Source: an uncultured Bacteroidales bacterium (lineage in GTDB: Bacteria; Bacteroidota; Bacteroidia; Bacteroidales; UBA932). From it: DNA of 8,607 nucleotides. A program made the translations under genes and the position numbers. Shown piece by piece: positions 5,671-8,607 of the stretch (positions are counted from its first letter, which is position 1; every line of letters starts with the position of its first letter). The notes under the pieces were generated by a model. That model was not told the origin of the DNA. It ran no database searches and was given only the letters and a program-made list of their open reading frames with translations. The stretch covers positions 1 through 8,607 of the forward strand of contig CAMNQO010000067.1 in NCBI GenBank assembly GCA_946549475.1, read 5' to 3'.

Positions 5671-6825
5671 ATGAAACGCTTTGTGCTTATAGGGTTGCTG
5701 TTGCTGCTTTCATGTGGCTTGCGGGCGCAGTATGTCGTAGGGCCGAATGCCGACGGGACGATGTACTCCGTGCCTTATTCTATCGATACGGATATCCGTT
5801 CCATCCGCCAGAATGCTTTTCCGGATTTTTCCAACCCGTACGGCGATTACATCCAGTACGGGCCGATGCTCATGTTTCCCTTGCTGAAAGCCTTCGGTGT
5901 GCCTACCCGCAACAACTGGGGCCGGATGGCCAGTGCGGCCGCTTTCTGTGCCGTACTCAGCGGCGGAGCCTCCTGGGGATTGAAAGAAAGCCTTAACCGC
6001 ATCCGTCCCAATCTGGTGGATGACCGTTCCTGCCCTTCCGGCCATTGCGTGCTGGCTTTTGCGACAGCCCACGCCTTGCACAAGGAATATGGCTGGTACA
6101 GCCCCTGGATCAGTATAGCCGGCGATACCCTGGCCCTTTCCACCGCCGTCCAACGTGTGGCTACCGGCTGGCATTGGATGAGCGATACGGTAGCGGGGGC
6201 CGTCTTGTCCATCGGCTGTGTGGAGTTGGGCTATTTTCTCAATGACCTCATCTGGCGCGACAAAGGACGGTGCAAGAAGTTCAATCCCGACACGCATGTC
6301 CACTATGCTCCGGAGACCCATGACTACTATACCATAGAATGGCTCTACGGCCGCCGTTTCATGCTCGGTCAGCGGGACAATATCGACGGTTCCGTGACGC
6401 CCTGGCGCGGGGGGCATGTCGCTTTGCAGGCCGAACTCCCCTGGACCCGCGGTGCCCTGGGCAGCACGATGCCCGGTGCGGAGGGGACCATCCCGATGAA
6501 CTCGGGAATCAAAGTCCGGCTGGGCGCTGGTTCCCTTACCCACAAGGATGCGCGTTCGTACAATGTGTACAACGCGATGGTCGGCGGGTACTGGTCGCTG
6601 GCCTTTACCGAGTGGTTTGAAGCCGAAGCCTACCCTTTGCTGGGCGCGGCTTGGAACGGGCAGGGTGTCGGGCTCGATGCCGACCTGGGCCTGAGCGCCA
6701 ATTTCATCACGGGCGGGGCTTTCAAACTCAAACTTTTCGCGGAGTTCGAGGCCTTCAAGATACAACAAAACTCGCCGTTTCTGGCGAGTTTCGTTCTGGG
6801 CTACAGCGCCGGATTCTATTTTTAG
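5671..6825 (+). CDS. PAP2-family phosphatase with C-terminal beta-barrel-like domain
   Basis: A membrane phosphatase of the type 2 phosphatidic acid phosphatase superfamily, 384 residues. An N-terminal signal sequence (hydrophobic 4-14) ends in CGLRA-Q, fitting signal peptidase I; C15 makes a lipoprotein possible but the lipobox is poor. The three PAP2 motifs are present: K105-x6-R112-P113, PSGH at 122-125, and R162-x5-H168-x3-D172, with Gln instead of the usual Ser before R162. H125 and H168 are the expected catalytic pair. After a His/Tyr-rich stretch (about 208-228), residues 245-384 show alternating polar/aromatic strands, and the protein ends in Phe (GFYF), as outer-membrane barrel proteins do. 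This suggests an active site on the periplasmic side of the outer membrane. The substrate is unknown: lipid A phosphate, undecaprenyl pyrophosphate or phosphatidyl-type lipids are all possible. It has its own -7 box and is convergent with secDF, 18 bp away. Confidence 0.88.
   Translation: MKRFVLIGLLLLLSCGLRAQYVVGPNADGTMYSVPYSIDTDIRSIRQNAFPDFSNPYGDYIQYGPMLMFPLLKAFGVPTRNNWGRMASAAAFCAVLSGGASWGLKESLNRIRPNLVDDRSCPSGHCVLAFATAHALHKEYGWYSPWISIAGDTLALSTAVQRVATGWHWMSDTVAGAVLSIGCVELGYFLNDLIWRDKGRCKKFNPDTHVHYAPETHDYYTIEWLYGRRFMLGQRDNIDGSVTPWRGGHVALQAELPWTRGALGSTMPGAEGTIPMNSGIKVRLGAGSLTHKDARSYNVYNAMVGGYWSLAFTEWFEAEAYPLLGAAWNGQGVGLDADLGLSANFITGGAFKLKLFAEFEAFKIQQNSPFLASFVLGYSAGFYF
6760..6791 (-). terminator. 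Intrinsic terminator of secDF, inside the PAP2 coding sequence
   Basis: AAACTCGCC (6768-6776) and GGCGAGTTT (6783-6791) form a 9-bp perfect stem with a 6-nt loop. Read on the - strand, the stem ends in TTTTGTTGT, a fair U-tract, 53 nt after the secDF stop codon. Read on the + strand the tail is TTTCGTTCT, weaker, and stopping there would cut the PAP2 mRNA before its stop codon. It is therefore assigned to secDF. Confidence 0.6.
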
Positions 6826-6843
6826 GCCGGCTTGCAAGAGGCT

Positions 6844-8607
6844 TTATTTCTTGACCGTCTTCTTGGCCAGGGAGCGCTCGGTGTCGTACATCACGGGCGT
6901 TCCGATGAAGATGGAAGCGTAAGTACCGATGATGATACCGAGGATGAGGGCGACGGCCAGGCCGCGGATGGTCTCGCCGCCGAAGATGGCGATGGAGAGC
7001 ATCGTGACCAGGGTGGTCAGGGAGGTGTTCATCGTACGGGACAGCGTCGCGTTGAGGGCTTCGTTGACCACGCTGCCAAACTCGGCTTTCGGATGCAGGC
7101 CTCTGTATTCACGGATGCGGTCGAAGATAACCACATTGTCATTGATGGCGTAACCGATGATGGTCAGGATGGCCGCGATGAAAGTGGAGTCCACATCGAG
7201 GGTGAACGGCAGGATGCCCGAGAAGAGCGAGAAGAAGCCGATCACGATGATGGCCGTGTGGGCCAGGGAGACCACGCCGCCCAGACCCCAGGTCCATTTA
7301 CGGAAACGTAGGGCGATGTAGGCGAAGATGACCAGCAGGGCGAGCAGGACGGAGATTACCGCGCTCCGTTTGATGTCGTTGGCGATGGTCGCACCCACTT
7401 TGTCGGAAGAAATGATACCGTTGGGGTTGTCCAAAGTGGAGGTAAACTCGGCCAGCGTCAGATTTTCATTGCTGAAAAATCCTTTGAGGGCCGTAAAGAG
7501 CATGTTCTCGATTTCGGCGTCAACCTCGGTGGATTCCTGGTCGTACTTGTAGGAAGTCGTAATCTTCATCTGGCTCTCGCCGCCGAACTGCTTGACCTCG
7601 ACGGAGGCGTTCTTGACGCTCTCGTCAGCGGCAGCCGCAGCGTTGAAGACATCCAGCGTGGCGCTGCGGACATCCTCGGCCTGCACGGGTTTGTCGAAAC
7701 GGACCACATAGGTGCGGCCGCCCGTGAAATCGACACCATAGGTAAAGCCCTTGACGAAGATGGAGCACAGGGAGACGGCGATCAGGGTGCAGGACAGGAT
7801 ATAGGCCCACTTGCGGTTTTCGATGAACTTGATCTGCGTATTCTTGAGGAAACCTCGGGTGAGGCTGTTGTCAAACGTGATGTTCTTGCCTTTGGACACC
7901 CGGCTGTCGAAAATCAGGCGGGGGATAAAGATAGAGGACAGTACGGAAGTTACGATACCGATGATAAGCGTGGTCGCAAAGCCCTTGACCGGACCCGAGC
8001 CGAAGAAGAAGAGTACGAGACCGGTGAGCAGGGTCGTAATCTGACCGTCGATGATGGCGGAGTACGCATTGGAGAAACCGTCTTTGATGGCCAGGCCGAG
8101 CCCTTTGCCCGAAGCGAGTTCTTCTTTGATGCGCTCGTAGATGATCACATTGGCGTCCACGGCCATACCCAGGGTCAGGACGAGACCGGCGATACCCGGC
8201 AGGGTCAGGACGGCGCCGAAAGAGGCCAGCGTGCCGAAGAGCAGGACGACATTGACGAGCAAGGCCACATCCGCCACGAGACCGGCTCCCTGATAGAAGC
8301 AGACCATGTACACCAGCACCAGCAGGAAGGCGATGATGAAGGAGATGAGACCGGCATTGATGGATTCGGCACCGAGGGAGGGACCGACCACCTGCTCCTG
8401 GACGATGGTGGCGGGAGCGGGAAGTTTACCGGACTTGAGCACGTTGGCAAGGTCTTCGGCCTCGGTCACGTCGAAGTTGCCGGTAATCTGCGAACTGCCG
8501 CCCGTGATGGCGGAGTTGACGACGGGATAGGAATAGACCATGCCGTCGAGCACGATGGCAATCTGACGGCCGATGTTGTCCTTGGTCATCTGGGCCCAGA
8601 TGTTGGC
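6844..8607 (-). CDS. secDF: Fused protein translocase subunit SecDF (5' partial)
   Basis: SecD and SecF use the proton-motive force to pull exported proteins through SecYEG. The frame is open to the right edge (first visible codons read ANIWAQMTKD), so the ATG at 8589 is internal and roughly the first 400 residues are missing; 587 are seen. Numbered from the first visible codon: the end of the SecD periplasmic domain (DGMVYSYPVV, GNFDVTEAEDLA, SGKLPAP) at about 20-66; SecD membrane helices about 84-232, with GMAVDANVIIYERIKEE at 147-163 carrying the transport aspartate D151; a junction with SecF at about 245-270; the SecF signature YGVDFTGG at 290-297; the SecF periplasmic loop to about 410; then SecF helices with GYAINDNVVIFDRIREYRG at 485-503 (D490). 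It ends in a short Lys-rich tail. The single-chain form is usual in Bacteroidetes. It converges on the PAP2 gene. Confidence 0.96.
   Translation of the reverse strand, partial: ANIWAQMTKDNIGRQIAIVLDGMVYSYPVVNSAITGGSSQITGNFDVTEAEDLANVLKSGKLPAPATIVQEQVVGPSLGAESINAGLISFIIAFLLVLVYMVCFYQGAGLVADVALLVNVVLLFGTLASFGAVLTLPGIAGLVLTLGMAVDANVIIYERIKEELASGKGLGLAIKDGFSNAYSAIIDGQITTLLTGLVLFFFGSGPVKGFATTLIIGIVTSVLSSIFIPRLIFDSRVSKGKNITFDNSLTRGFLKNTQIKFIENRKWAYILSCTLIAVSLCSIFVKGFTYGVDFTGGRTYVVRFDKPVQAEDVRSATLDVFNAAAAADESVKNASVEVKQFGGESQMKITTSYKYDQESTEVDAEIENMLFTALKGFFSNENLTLAEFTSTLDNPNGIISSDKVGATIANDIKRSAVISVLLALLVIFAYIALRFRKWTWGLGGVVSLAHTAIIVIGFFSLFSGILPFTLDVDSTFIAAILTIIGYAINDNVVIFDRIREYRGLHPKAEFGSVVNEALNATLSRTMNTSLTTLVTMLSIAIFGGETIRGLAVALILGIIIGTYASIFIGTPVMYDTERSLAKKTVKK

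Noticed and set aside
5710..6837. Open frame of 375 codons on the - strand opposite the PAP2 gene
   Set aside because: The opposite strand carries signal sequence, complete PAP2 motifs and promoter; this frame has none of these.
6826..6843. Possible terminator in the 18-bp gap between the PAP2 gene and secDF
   Set aside because: GCCGGC and CTTGCAAG are short palindromes, but no stable stem with a T-tract forms.

Overview
The window looks like a chromosomal housekeeping stretch from a fairly GC-rich member of the Bacteroidetes, most likely the order Bacteroidales. The evidence is the Bacteroidetes-type succinate dehydrogenase/fumarate reductase cytochrome b, the Bacteroidetes form of IspH, a fused FeoA-FeoB followed by a small Cys-rich FeoB partner, a fused SecDF, near absence of Shine-Dalgarno sequences, and two promoter -7 boxes of the form TAnnTTTG. 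High GC would suit Alistipes/Rikenellaceae-like lineages, but the genus cannot be settled from this sequence.

Layout. (1) Positions 1-2782, + strand: a tight, translationally coupled block. It holds the 3' part of sdhC/frdC (cut by the window edge), cmk (GTG start, overlapping sdhC by 10 nt), ispH (ATGA overlap with cmk) and efp (4 nt gap). (2) Positions 2783-2966: a strong intrinsic terminator, a second inverted repeat with nearly the same arms, and a good Bacteroidetes promoter for the iron operon. (3) Positions 2967-5632, + strand: feoAB (FeoA domain fused to FeoB through a long low-complexity linker) and, 5 nt later, a 70-residue Cys-rich membrane protein of the FeoB-associated type. Together they form a ferrous-iron uptake unit. 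(4) Positions 5656-6825, + strand: a PAP2-family phosphatase with a signal sequence and a probable C-terminal outer-membrane beta-barrel, driven by a -7 box almost touching its start codon. (5) Positions 6844-8607, - strand: the C-terminal 587 residues of a fused SecDF protein-export subunit, convergent with the PAP2 gene. Its likely terminator lies inside the PAP2 coding sequence.

I see no CRISPR array, insertion sequence, phage gene, tRNA or rRNA, and no convincing new multi-gene system. The points most worth a second look are two 18-bp dyads with matching arms 31 bp apart in front of feoAB, low-complexity expansions inside two conserved enzymes (IspH and FeoAB), the two-domain PAP2 phosphatase, and the terminator-like hairpin embedded in its 3' end.
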